Shown piece by piece: positions 35,701-45,117 of a DNA stretch of 64,000 nucleotides (position 1 is the stretch's first letter; every line of letters begins with the position of its first letter). Where the stretch lies: contig CM049312.1 in NCBI GenBank assembly GCA_026874595.1, positions 30,755,456-30,819,455 on the forward strand. The letters are read 5' to 3'. Both the position numbers and the translations under genes were made by a program. The stretch comes from Sipunculus nudus. Lineage: Eukaryota > Annelida > Sipuncula > Golfingiida > Sipunculidae. The notes under the pieces were generated by a model that was not told the DNA's origin, searched no databases, and saw only the letters and a program-made list of their open reading frames with translations.

Positions 35701-37679
35701 GTAAACTAAACTATATCACCTACGTTTGTTTGCTACATTATTTAGATTCAGACAAAATATTTGCATAAACAATATTTTGTGCATAAAACTATTAAACAAG
35801 TGTCTCGATAGGTTTTGACCTTATGGTAAATATTAGCTTTGGTTGTATTTTGGAATGTCGACTAACAAATAATATAACGGCCAGAATTAATGCACGTGTA
35901 AGTCCTGACCATTATGATGAACATGTCTTATTTTCAGGCATAAAGGTCAAAACTTGTATTTTTTAGGTTGTAATCACTGGACACTTGGCCGCAACTGCTC
36001 ATCACTGGCACAAGGGCGATCGCCTCTCATGTACTTATGCTCGTATGTTTTTTTTTAATTTATTCTCAAAGGCATTTATTTTTGATTTTGTCTATCCATT
36101 ACTCGTTTAAAAGGTAAACTGTAGGATCCGTACATAATCGGAAGTTGGTTATGGCGTTAATTGCAGTAGCCAGGGAAACATGTATCTCAGGATATTTGAT
36201 GAACTTATGGGGAAAACAAACAATGGCGGTTGGGAGGGAGACTGTCGCTATATTTGAAGATGAACAGGACTCAAAGCCGGGAGATCATGGGTTTGAATTT
36301 CAGCCGAGGCGGTGATATTTTTCTCTGCAGGCGTTATGGAAAGGCTGTGCCCGGCAGCCGTGCATCACTCACATGCGAGTGCGTCGTTGGGCGATTCCTC
36401 GGTGTAATGACTCAGCAATTGGGATGATTACTCGCCCAGGTCCCGCAGGTGCAATAGACATCAGGCCTGGTAACACCAGGATACAAAATGATAGGAAGCG
36501 AGTGCTACCGCCCTGTCAAGTAATCCCACACCGAAGTGGAAACTCTGCAGATGTACACACTTGGTTAAGAATTAGTCAGCATTCACAAAACGGAGGCGGT
36601 TTTCTCCATCAAACTTTAAAAAAAAAAATAGACAAAAATATATGACTCTTCTGGTGTATTAGTCTGTCAATCATTGTCTCTTTTCGGAAAGCTTTAAACT
36701 TAATGTCAAGCGAAAATTCTTAACATAGAAAAAATTTAAAAAATATTTCTTTTCATTAATTTTTTTTAGATTGTATGAGAAGGGTGATGAAATTATACAA
36801 TGCATGCTAAAAGAAGCGCAGAGGTGGCCGCGTTGTAGCTCTATTCTGAATGGCCTTGAGGGTACACTGCGTTCCCTGATCAACAATGTGAGCGGCCAGT
36901 CCCGTGAGGCTTGCACAGAATATGCTAACTGTAAGTGGCACACACATGTAAGCGTATTTAAGTAACATCAGAACTGTACCATGCCTGTGTACGCACAGTT
37001 CAAATCGTTCTTAATATTTTATAGACTCGTGCGCTGAGATCAAACGAAACAATTTGTGTAGGTGACTGAATGCTACAATTTAGGAAAACGTTGATTGTTT
37101 AAATACTGGTTTATTTTATATAAATAATAGTAAATGTTTAATAAATTACAAATCATTTATTCCGCATTCATTTTAAGATTGAGAATCTCTTTGGGGACAA
37201 TAGTAAAGTATGGGTAAAACCTCAACACCTTTTTTAATTAATTTGGTTCTAACATTAAAAATTATGATTTTTGCCGGTATTTACTTTTGAAATGGACAGA
37301 AGTCTTTGTTAAAAGTCTCTAAATTAAATATAGGCACAAACTAAAAAAGCCTCCCTTTTGAGATAAAATCTTTAAAATTCTCTGTTAAAAAGGAACAATT
37401 GGAACAAATAGCTTTCCAGTGAAAACGGCGCTCTAGTATTACTATTATTTCGCATTATTTTCCCGTCTGCTTTACGTAGTAAGTTTACATTTAATGAGCT
37501 AAATACCCAGTATCACATCGTCGACCGTATCTTGCACCACTGTTACTTATATAGCAAAAACAATTACCTTTATTGCAGACCAAAAAATGTGGGCGGAAGA
37601 CTGGGGTTGCGGCGAGCATATTGACACCAACGATAAACGTTCCTTGGAAGACCAACTGTATTCTTGGGCGATGCTCTGA
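29553..37679 (+). CDS. Secreted EGF-repeat protein with cysteine-rich C-terminus (13 exons; possible pseudogene)
   Basis: Exons joined at GT/AG borders give 538 codons including the stop. The order is signal peptide (residues 1-23), six EGF-like domains (about 25-270), and a cysteine-rich helical region (about 271-537). EGF introns are all phase 1, and the later phases 1-2-1-1-2-1... stay consistent across every junction, which is strong evidence for a real gene. The C-terminal cysteine pattern (EICRSRY, then KSCDC, then MTCLYRAY) resembles GDNF-receptor-alpha/GAS1-type domains; this is a tentative family guess. Several N-glycosylation sequons (NCT, NET, NCS, NVS) suit a secreted protein. An ATG at 29553 is followed by a second ATG at 29556. 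Codon 24 (29622-29624) is TAA, which would end translation before EGF domain 1. No transmembrane segment is seen after the signal peptide. Function unknown. Confidence 0.8.
30215..30334 (+). CDS. Exon: EGF domain 2
   Basis: Acceptor TTCTTTCAG|TG and donor G|GTAAAG. The 120 bases are symmetric (phase 1 to phase 1) and encode NPCKNGGSC and [16 protein letters not shown] with the six EGF cysteines. A 120-base symmetric exon is the usual EGF module. Confidence 0.9.
30948..31073 (+). CDS. Exon: EGF domain 3
   Basis: Acceptor CATTGAAG|AT after a pyrimidine run and donor A|GTAAGA. The 126 bases in frame encode [20 protein letters not shown] and [13 protein letters not shown]. The spacing between cysteines 3 and 4 is long, as in domains 4 and 5 of this protein. 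No calcium-binding EGF signature is present. Confidence 0.9.
31288..31410 (+). CDS. Exon: EGF domain 4
   Basis: Acceptor CCTCTACAG|AA and donor G|GTTAGA. The 123 bases encode [13 protein letters not shown] and [16 protein letters not shown]. Phase 1 on both sides. Confidence 0.9.
31594..32306. mobile_element. Tc1/pogo-type non-autonomous element in an intron
   Basis: Inverted ends CAGTCAATCCCGCTTA and (right end, complemented) CAGTCGAGCCCTCTTTAA continue to a shared GTCATATCGGT and are flanked by TA on both sides (31592-31593 and 32307-32308). The 713-bp length without an open frame fits a Tigger/pogo-like MITE. Superfamily is inferred from ends and TA target. Confidence 0.75.
32436..32567 (+). 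CDS. Exon: EGF domain 5
   Basis: Acceptor TTTCTTTCAG|TG and donor G|GTAAGG. The 132 bases encode [14 protein letters not shown] and [16 protein letters not shown]. The longest EGF exon, through extra residues between cysteines 3 and 4. Confidence 0.9.
32871..32984 (+). CDS. Exon: EGF domain 6
   Basis: Acceptor GAACTACAG|CC and donor A|GTATGT. The 114 bases encode [14 protein letters not shown] and [15 protein letters not shown]. The last and shortest EGF module; phase 1 on both sides. Confidence 0.9.
33272..33338 (+). CDS. Exon: start of cysteine-rich region
   Basis: Acceptor CTTTAACAG|AA and donor AC|GTAAGT. The 67 bases encode [18 protein letters not shown] and FNNC, starting the non-EGF region with cysteine spacing C-x5-C-x10-C or similar. 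The exon ends in phase 2 and is completed by the next exon. It includes an N-C-T sequon across the junction. Confidence 0.85.
33479..33654 (+). CDS. Exon: cysteine-rich region with Cys-Asp-Cys motif
   Basis: Acceptor TTCAACAG|G and donor C|GTGAGT. The 176 bases encode [20 protein letters not shown], then [10 protein letters not shown] and MTCLYRAY. The C-x-C following a run of about 14 charged residues, with a further C about 25 residues later, is the feature most like a GDNF-receptor/GAS1 domain. A database profile search is needed to confirm this. Confidence 0.85.
34175..34274 (+). CDS. Exon 9: cysteine-rich region
   Basis: Acceptor CATGTTTTAG|AA and donor AA|GTAAGT. The 100 bases (phase 1 to phase 2) encode [20 protein letters not shown] and [11 protein letters not shown]. 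An N-E-T sequon is present. A paralogous exon lies at 44245-44347. Confidence 0.85.
35386..35513 (+). CDS. Exon 10: cysteine-rich region
   Basis: Acceptor CTGTTTTCAG|G and donor G|GTGAGA. The 128 bases (phase 2 to phase 1) encode [20 protein letters not shown] and [19 protein letters not shown] 104-codon frame on the other strand is a shadow. Confidence 0.85.
35967..36042 (+). CDS. Exon 11: cysteine-rich region
   Basis: Acceptor TATTTTTTAG|GT and donor TC|GTATGT. The 76 bases encode [17 protein letters not shown] and [11 protein letters not shown] sequon. Phase 1 to phase 2. Confidence 0.82.
36150..36640 (+). mobile_element. Possible tRNA-derived SINE in an intron
   Basis: A box-B-like GGGTTTGAATTTC (36289-36301) sits in a T-arm-like context, GCCGGGAGATCATGGG just before it. 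The segment ends in an A-rich run near 36616-36629. No convincing box A is visible and no target duplication was found. Open frames across it are not supported as coding. Confidence 0.35.
36770..36930 (+). CDS. Exon 12: cysteine-rich region
   Basis: Acceptor AATTTTTTTTAG|A and donor T|GTAAGT. The 161 bases (phase 2 to phase 1) encode [20 protein letters not shown], then [18 protein letters not shown] and [10 protein letters not shown]. Helical, amphipathic, with an N-V-S sequon. The end of a longer open frame on this strand reads through the donor. Confidence 0.85.
37579..37679 (+). CDS. Exon 13: C-terminal end and stop
   Basis: Acceptor CTTTATTGCAG|AC joins in phase 1. The frame encodes [20 protein letters not shown] and a short tail ending YSWAML, then TGA at 37677-37679. 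There is no transmembrane or GPI-type hydrophobic tail, so the product would be secreted and soluble. Confidence 0.83.
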
Positions 37680-37763
37680 GTGAACTGCCCGGTCAGTTGA
37701 AATATAGACGAGCAAAGATTTTCAGATGGTGTTTTCGTCTACCTCAGCCAGAGAGCCAATTTC

Positions 37764-37769
37764 AATAAA
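37764..37769 (+). terminator. Polyadenylation signal AATAAA
   Basis: AATAAA lies 85 bases after the TGA of the EGF-repeat gene, which gives a short 3' UTR. It is the first such hexamer downstream. Confidence 0.7.
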
Positions 37770-37871
37770 AGTCATATTATGTATTTACATTGATTGCTTG
37801 ATATGTGTGACGTAATAGGTTTACACTTAAAGGGATTACATACCCGGAGGGACTTTGTGGGTAATTGTCCG

Positions 37872-37992
37872 TGTGTGTGTGTGTGTGGTGGGAGTAAAGG
37901 ATATTATGAAAATGTTCAACTTTGTCGGGGGAGGATTTTGCCCGAGGGAAACTTTGACCGGGGGATCCTTATTTCCTCGGGGGGGGGGGGTT
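37872..37992. repeat. GT-rich microsatellite and poly-G run
   Basis: A GTGTGTGTGTGTGTGTG tract near 37872-37888 and a G homopolymer near 37979-37990. The rest of 37680-38028 shows nothing further. Confidence 0.85.
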
Positions 37993-38103
37993 CAGTAATT
38001 CTATGGAGCGTCCCCTTCACATTTTTTAGCTCAGCTGACTGAAAGCTATAGCGATCACTCTTTGTCCGTCGTCCGTCTGTCCGTCTGTCCGTCCGTTAAC
38101 CAG

Positions 38104-41060
38104 GCACAAATCGTAACCACTGAACCTAGAACCTTGTAACTTGGGATTCTGAGAGGTCCATGAAAAATCTCCTTGGAAACCAAAAATTAGGTCTCTGTTA
38201 CCCATATCCTTCAAGCTATGGGGCCCCAAATTACCCCCAAGAAAAGTCAAAAATTTCATACAAAAACTTCAATATCTCATTAACTACTTGACTGATTGTC
38301 TTGATTTTTGGCATACATATTGATCATGAGATGTTCCATCACTTTCTGCAGACTGGTGGCGCCACCTGTATTTTTCGATTTTTTACAAATTTTTTTCTCT
38401 ATTTTTGAGACCTTTAAAAATGTGAACATCTGTTAACAAGGCACAAATCGTAAACTCTAGACCTAGAATCTTAATTCTTGATACACTGAGAGGTCCATGA
38501 AAAATCTCCTTGGAAACCAGAAATTAGGTCTCTGTTACCCATATCCTTTGAGCTATGGGGCCCCAAAGTACCCCCCAGAATAGTAAAAAATTTCATACAA
38601 AAACTTCAATATCTCAATAACTACAACACTGATGGTCATGATTTTTGGCATACTTATTGATCATGAGATGTTCCATCAGTTCCTGCAGACTGGTGGCGCC
38701 ACTTGTATTTTTTTTTTATTTTTTTACAATTTTTTCCTCTATTTTTGAGACGTTTAAAGATGCTGTCATCTGTTAACGTGGCACAAATCGTAACCGCTGG
38801 ACCTAGAATCTTCATTCTCGACACACAGAGAAACCTATTAAAAGTCTCCTTGGAAACCATAAATTAGATCTCTGTTACCCATATCCTTCAAGCTATGGGG
38901 CCCCAAATTACCCCCCAGAAAAGTCAAAAATTTCATACAAAAACTTCAATATCTCATTAACTACTTGACTGATGGTCATGATTTTTGGCATACGTATTGA
39001 TCATGAGATGTTCAATCATTTCCTGCAGACCGGTGGCGCCATCTGAATTTTTCAATTTTTTACGAATTTAAAAATGTGAACAGCTGTTTACAGGGCACAA
39101 ATCATAAAGACTGGACTTAGAATCTTCATTCTTGACACACTGAGAGGTCCATAAAAAGTCTGCATGGAAACCTGAAATAAGGTCTCTGTTACCCATATCC
39201 TTTGAGCTATGGGGAGCTCCCAATAACCCCCCAGAATAATGGAAAATTTAATAAAAACAAACTGCAACATCTCAATAACTACAACACTGATGGTCATGAT
39301 TTTTGGCATACATATTGATCAAGAGGTGTTTCATCATTACCTGCAGACTGGTGGTGCCACCTGTATTTTTTCAAATTTTCACAATTTTTTTTTCTCTATT
39401 TTCGAGACCTTTCAGGATGTAGTTATCTGTCAACAGGGTACAAATCGTAAGGACTGGACCTAGAATCTTCATTTTTGACACACAGGGAGACCCATGATAA
39501 GTCTCCATGGACACCTGAAATTAGGTCTCTGTTACCCATATCCTTTGAGCTATGGCACTCCAAAGTACAGCTCAGAATAATGGAAAATTTGATACAAAAG
39601 CTGAAGTATCTGAACAACTAATGCAGAGATCACCATAATTGTTTTCATGGATATTGATCATGGAGTGTTTCATCAGTTTCTGCAGGGTGGTGGCACCACC
39701 TGTATTTGTTCGGGTTTTTTTACGATTTTTTTCTCTATTTTTGAGACCTTTAAAGTTATGAACATCTGTTAACAGGGCACAAATCATTAAAACTGGACCT
39801 AGAATCTTCATTCTTGACACACAGGGAGACCCATGAAAAGTCTCCATGGAAACCTGAAATTAGGTCTCTGTTACCCATATTCTTTAAGCTTTATGGCTCC
39901 AAATTACCCCCCAGAATAATGGAAAATTTGATAAAAACAAACTGCATCATCTCAATAACTACAACACTGATGGTCATGATTTTTGCGTACATATTGATCA
40001 AGAGGTGTTTCATCAGTACCTGCAGACTGTTGGTGCCACCTGTATTTTTTCAAATTTTCACAATTTTTTTTCTCTCTATTTTCGAGACCTTTCAGGATGT
40101 AGTTATCTGTCAACAGGGTACAAATCGTAAGGACTGGACCTAGAATCTTCATTTTTGACACACAGGGAGACCCATGATAAGTCTCCATGGACACCTGAAA
40201 TTAGGTCTCTGTTACCCATATCCTTTGAGCTATGGCACTCCAAAGTACAGCTCAGAATAATGGAAAATTTGATACAAAAGCTGAAGTATCTGAACAACTA
40301 ATGCAGAGATCACCATAATTGTTTTCATGGATATTGATCATGGAGTGTTTCATCAGTTTCTTCAGACTGGTGGCACCACCTGTATTTGTTCGGGTTTTTT
40401 TACGAATTTTTTCTCTATTTTTGAGACCTTTAAAGTTATGAACATCTGTTAACAGGGCACAAATCATTAAAACTGGACCTAGAATCTTCATTCTTGACAC
40501 ACAGGGAGACCCATGAAAAGTCTCCATGGAAACCTGAAATTAGGTCTATGTTACCCATATTCTTTAAGCTGTATGGCTCCAAATTACCCCCCAGAATAAT
40601 GGAAAATTTGATACAAAAACTGCAGTATCTCAATAACTACAACACTGATGGTCATGATTTTCGGCATACATATTGATCATGACCTGTTCCATCAGTTTCT
40701 GCAGACTGGGTGCGCCACCTCTATTTTTTTCAATTTTTACGATTTTTTTTCTCTTTTTTTGATACCTTTTAAGATGTGGTTATCTGTCAACAGGGTACAA
40801 ATCGCAACAACTGGACCTAGAATCTTCATTCTTGTCATGCAAGAAGGCCCATGAAAAGTGCCTGTGGAAACTTAAAATTAGGTCTCTGTTACCCTTATCC
40901 TTCAAGCTATAGGACTCCGAAGTATCCCTCAGAATAATGGACAATTTGATACAAAAGCTGAAGTATCTGAACAACTAATGGGGAGATCACCATGATTCTT
41001 TGCATGGATATTAATGTTTGTAAGTGTTTTTATTAGTTTCTGCAGACTGGTAGAGCCACC
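38104..41060 (+). repeat. 340-bp tandem array, about nine units
   Basis: Units start at GGCACAAATCGTAA-like positions 38104, 38441, 38781, 39095, 39438, 39777, 40118, 40457 and 40795. Each has ACCTAGAATCTTCATTCTTG, GTCTCTGTTACCCATATCC, TATTGATCATGAGATGTT and a GGTGGCGCCACC-like palindrome. The pairs 39438-40117 and 40118-40797 are almost identical, so a 680-bp higher-order dimer was duplicated last. Overlapping 60-110 codon frames are repeat shadows. Confidence 0.92.
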
Positions 41061-41180
41061 TGTATTTTTGTACCCGCCAAAACGAAGTTTTGTGGATACT
41101 ATGTTTTTGACCGGGTTCCTCCGCCGTTGCCGCGTTCGTTTCCAGAGAGCTCCTCTGGGACTTGATTTTATCACCTTTCC

Positions 41181-42580
41181 AAGCTCATATCTCGGGAACC
41201 GTTTGACTGATCAGGAAATAAAATTTATACTAATGTAGCCCTTGGATAGCTCTATAACATACACAAAAAAATGGTGGCGCCACCTGTAACCATGTTTGCA
41301 CAGTGTCCATCTATTCATCTGCCTTTGGTTAAAATCACTCATATCTCTGCAGTGAATTGACTAATTCACCTGAAATTCGGCATGCGTATACATCCTGGAT
41401 AGCTTTCTTGATTTTATGACAGGTGGCGCCACCTACATTCTCATTCACGCTGATGACTTCCAAGCTCATATTTCGGGAACCGTTTGACCGATCGGGCCAA
41501 AATTTTACATGTATATAGATCTAACATCGCTCTTTATCATACGCTAAACTGGTGGCGCCACCTGCAACCATTTTTGCACAGCGTCTGTCTGTTTGTCTGC
41601 CGTGCAATTATGTCACTCATATCTCGGCAGTGGTTTGACATATCTGCCTAAAATTTTGCAGTTTTATACATCCTGGATAGCTTTCTTGATTTTATGACAG
41701 GTGGCACCACCTACATTCACGTTCACGCTGATGACATCCAAGCTCATATTTTGGGAACCGTTTGACCGATCGGGCCAAAATTTTGCATCTGTATAGATCT
41801 AACATAGCTCTTTATCATACACAAAACTGGTGGCACCACCTGCAACCATTTTTGCACAGCGTCTGTCTGTTTGTCTGCCGTGCAATAAAGTCACTCACAT
41901 CTTGGCAGTGGTTTGACATATCTGCCTAAAATTTTGCAGTTTTTTTTACATCCTGGATAGCTTTCTTGATTTTATGACAGGTGGCGCCACCTTTATTCTA
42001 GTTTATGCTGCAGACATCCAAGCTCATATCTCGGGAACCGTTTGAACGATTGGGCCAAAATTTTGCATGTGTATAGATCTCACATAGGTCTTTATCATAC
42101 ACAAAACTGGAGGGGCCACCTGCAACCATTTTTGCACATTTTGCACAGCGTCTGTCTGTTGGGCTGCCGTGGCCTAAAATCACTCATTTCTCTGTAGTGG
42201 TTTGACATAACTGCCTAAAATTTTGCAGGTTTATACATCCTGGATAGCTTTCTTGATTTTATGACAGGAGGCGCCACCTACATTCTAGTTAACGCTGCAC
42301 ACATCCAAGCTAATATCTCAGGAACCATTTGAGCGATTTGGCCAAAATTGTGCTTGTGTTTAGATCTTACATAGGTCTTTATCATACACAAAACTGCAAC
42401 CATTTTTGCACAGCGTCTGTCTGTTTGTCTGCCGTGGGCTAAAATCACTCATATCCATGTAGTGGTTTGACTTTTCTGCCTAAAATTTTGCATATGTATA
42501 CAACTTGGACAGCTTTCTGGATTTGTGGTAGGTTGCACAACCTACATACACATTTAGGCTGCAGACATCCATGCTAATAT
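41181..42580 (+). repeat. 280-bp tandem array, about five units
   Basis: AAGCTCATATCTCGGGAACC-like starts at 41181, 41462, 41740, 42019 and 42307, with a decayed one near 42570. Each unit has two half-units, each ending with a GGTGGCGCCACC-type palindrome. CTGGATAGCTTTCTTGATTT and CAACCATTTTTGCACAGCG are further landmarks. Confidence 0.9.
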
Positions 42581-42840
42581 GCAACATACCTCACTCTGTT
42601 TCCCCTTGCCACTCAATCCATGCCTCACTTCACTCTGATTTTGGCAGATACACGTAGTCACTTGTCGGCTACCCGTATTCTAGTTTTTAAAGTTTACACA
42701 TTTTTTCTCTATTTTTCAGATATATAAATACAGACTAAATCTTGGCTTGTTGGTTAATCTGTTTGATGCTTCAGTTGAATGGGTATCTACCATTCTGATG
42801 ATAAATTTCCTTTTGTGAATCTCTTCCCAGTCAGCTGAGC

Positions 42841-44244
42841 GTCATGACCCATGGGTCACTTGTTTAACAAGCAACCTCCATGACTAGATTATGTACGATG
42901 TAGGCGAACTCCGTGCAATCCGAGTATGATAATAGTTTGACTCCATGATTTATTATTGAACATAGTTTCACCGGCGATATAAATCTATCCGAGTTCTCAT
43001 ATGAATATGGCCTTGTTAAAGAAGCAATTTTTTTTATTTTAATCTATTTATAAATAGAAACAAATGCATGCAACATTAAAACAGAGCACATCCGAAAGCA
43101 TGTAAAACGAAACATTTTAACAACATCATCATTAAAATTTAAAAAAAAATTAATACTAAAGAAAAACAATTAAGGGCTTTGTGTGAACATCTTTAAAACA
43201 AAAATGGCCGAATGTCTTTCGGTTAATATTTTTTTCTTTTATTGAATAGGAGGCTTTAGGATATAACACTTACCACTAATCGAACGATTGGGACATTTTC
43301 TTAATTGTTGCTGCTCTACTATACGTCCGAGCGCCACTTAGGACCGTGGGCTGGCCACTGTCCATCCGGCCTATCATAAGAAATCAAGTATGACCAAACA
43401 TATGGAAACTGGGTTATCAATTCAAACGATTTGAACCTCTTAACCTTTTCATTTTTAGTTATCATGGAGGCTTCAAGTTCAACAAGACCCTAATTCAACC
43501 TTTTGGGTTGATCGCTGTCCACTCGAACTAAAGTTGTCAAGTAGAATCTAAGCTTTAATTTGTTACCAAAAAGTAAATTTATGTATCAATTTCAAATGAC
43601 GAAATGCGTGAGGTACCATTACTATAAGACGAAAATGCAAAGAACATGCGATTGCACGTACGAGGAAATCATTTAGATAATCCGGCAAGGTTTTATCATA
43701 CCTGAAGATGAAGCTCAGTTCGTCCGTATTTTACAAGGTCACTTGTGAGTATAAGATTAATAAAATTTACGGGCACAGAAACCCGAAAATCAATTTTAGT
43801 CAAGGTATACAGTAAGACCTTGGCAATACAATCAACAGAGGGACCTCGATAAAGTGTTAGCATTTCCGAGGTGTTTGTATAAACGAGGTCTGATGTAAAG
43901 AGCAAAAAAGAATTAGGACCATGAAAACGTGGTCGTTATTTTGAGGAACTCACTAAACCGAGGTGGTCGAAAGGCGAGGTTTTAATGTTCATTGATATCA
44001 ATGTTTTATCCAAACATCTGTGTATTTCAATAACCACTTGAGTATGTTTAAATAACCATTAATTAATAGCATTAAACTACTCATGACAATTATAGATACT
44101 GCAATAAACGGATCAAGATTGCAACTTTATTTCAAGATTGAAATAGGCGAGCGTTATGGAACAGTTAGTATAACATGTGGTGTTACCTGTACTTTATAAT
44201 ATTCAATATTGAGCTTAATATATAAGATTGTTTATTAAAATCAG
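42841..44244. other. Intergenic stretch without recognised gene
   Basis: AT-rich sequence downstream of the 4.8 kb element. Apart from a small TIR-like element (43810-43987) I see no repeat, exon or RNA gene. I looked for further exons resembling the EGF-repeat gene before the orphan exon at 44245 and found none. Confidence 0.5.
43810..43987. mobile_element. Possible small pogo-like MITE
   Basis: Left end TA|CAGTAAGACCTTGGC and right end GGCGAGGTTTTAATG are inverted with several mismatches. The interior has repeated CCGAGG/CGAGGT words typical of pogo/Tigger-like ends. The TA is intact only on the left. Confidence 0.4.
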
Positions 44245-44347
44245 GAGACGAATGGAGTTCTTGCAGGGAAGTAACGAAACGGTTTTTGGACGTTATTCAG
44301 AAATCATTCCATGGACACGAATCGAACCATTGTGAAGTCCAATCTAG
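44245..44347 (+). pseudogene. Orphan exon paralogous to exon 9 of the EGF-repeat gene
   Basis: Preceded by ATTAAAATCAG and followed by AG|GTAAGT. The 103 bases are open in phase 1 to phase 2, exactly as exon 9 (34175-34274). It encodes DEWSSCREVTKRFLDVIQKS and HGHESNHCEVQS against exon 9's [20 protein letters not shown] and [11 protein letters not shown]. Acidic-W-x-S-C, V-x-(Q/K), F-x-G and the closing cysteine align. No neighbouring exons of the family are seen in 42841-44930, so it is an isolated remnant or part of a gene whose other exons I cannot recognise. Confidence 0.6.
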
Positions 44348-44877
44348 GTAAGTTCGCCAGCACTGTAGAAAGTCAGATAGAGGACTATAGAAGGGGGAGG
44401 GCAACACCGTGGCTCCCGGGATTGCCAGTTGACTTAATACAAAGGACGAAAACAGTGCGAGACGGACATTTAACGCCAATTAAACTTGATTGATTTTTAT
44501 ATTTGCTCAGTTCTTGTAGTTTGCTCATTTAATTAGTCTACGTGTCATCCGAAGCCTCCTGATACAACTATTACATAAAAATGTTCGAGGAATTTGGCTT
44601 TCGTTAATATCCGACCTCATAATATTTAATAATTGAACAGATCATCTATATTTTGGATATTTGCATGCATGCTATTTTTTTTAAAGCAATACACTGATAT
44701 TTTGCATAATACCCCATCACAACAAAAAGTGTTACATGTCTTTTTAATTTAAGAAATATAAAGAGAATGATATGATTTAACATCATGTTCTAACTTTAAA
44801 AAATGGTATAAACGTATGCTTACAGGCAAACAGCCTGGACTGTCTGGTTAAGTATGAGAAGGGGTTACTTGATTAGA

Positions 44878-44910
44878 TATAAATGCACGAATAGCAATGG
44901 TAGTTCAGTA
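44878..44910 (+). promoter_or_regulatory. TATA box and initiator, candidate core promoter
   Basis: TATAAA at 44878-44883 and TTCAGTA at 44904-44910. If the A at 44907 is +1, the TATA starts at -29, the standard spacing. The sequence then leads to a splice donor at 44932. Confidence 0.45.
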
Positions 44911-44931
44911 CTCATGCAGTTGCACTTGTTC
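44907..44931 (+). other. Candidate short first exon
   Basis: Twenty-five bases from the initiator to a GTAAGT donor (44932-44937). It contains an ATG at 44913 followed by CAG TTG CAC TTG TTC, so it could code for a six-residue start or be a leader. Copy A of the following sequence also begins with GTAAGT at window bases 4-9. A matching first exon for the EGF-repeat gene may therefore lie just left of the window. Confidence 0.35.
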
Positions 44932-45075
44932 GTAAGTATCTATTCTTATTATTATTATTAAAATTATAATAATATTAAAAAATTGAGTTATCAGGCCCTT
45001 TTATAGGAAGCAATCCGAGAGGGCAATATTTTATCCTTTTATTTAAAAAAAGTAATTATAATATAAAATAAATCA

Positions 45076-45117
<42 letters not shown>

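Larger units (their letters stand above)
38029..42840. mobile_element. 4.8 kb element with 13-bp inverted ends and two internal minisatellites
   Basis: Perfect inverted ends: GCTCAGCTGACTG (38029-38041) and CAGTCAGCTGAGC (42828-42840). Just inside the left end is a GTCCGTC simple repeat (38060-38095), and just outside the right end is CTTGTT-T-AACAAG (42862-42874). The interior is two tandem arrays (38104-41060 and 41181-42580) with no open frame of note. Similar AGCTCA-type ends followed by GTCCGT repeats are common in mollusc interspersed repeats as far as I recall. No obvious TSD. Confidence 0.7.

Noticed and set aside
38026-41238. Frames of 60-109 codons in the 340-bp array
   Set aside because: They repeat with the array on both strands and lack any start/stop conservation between units.
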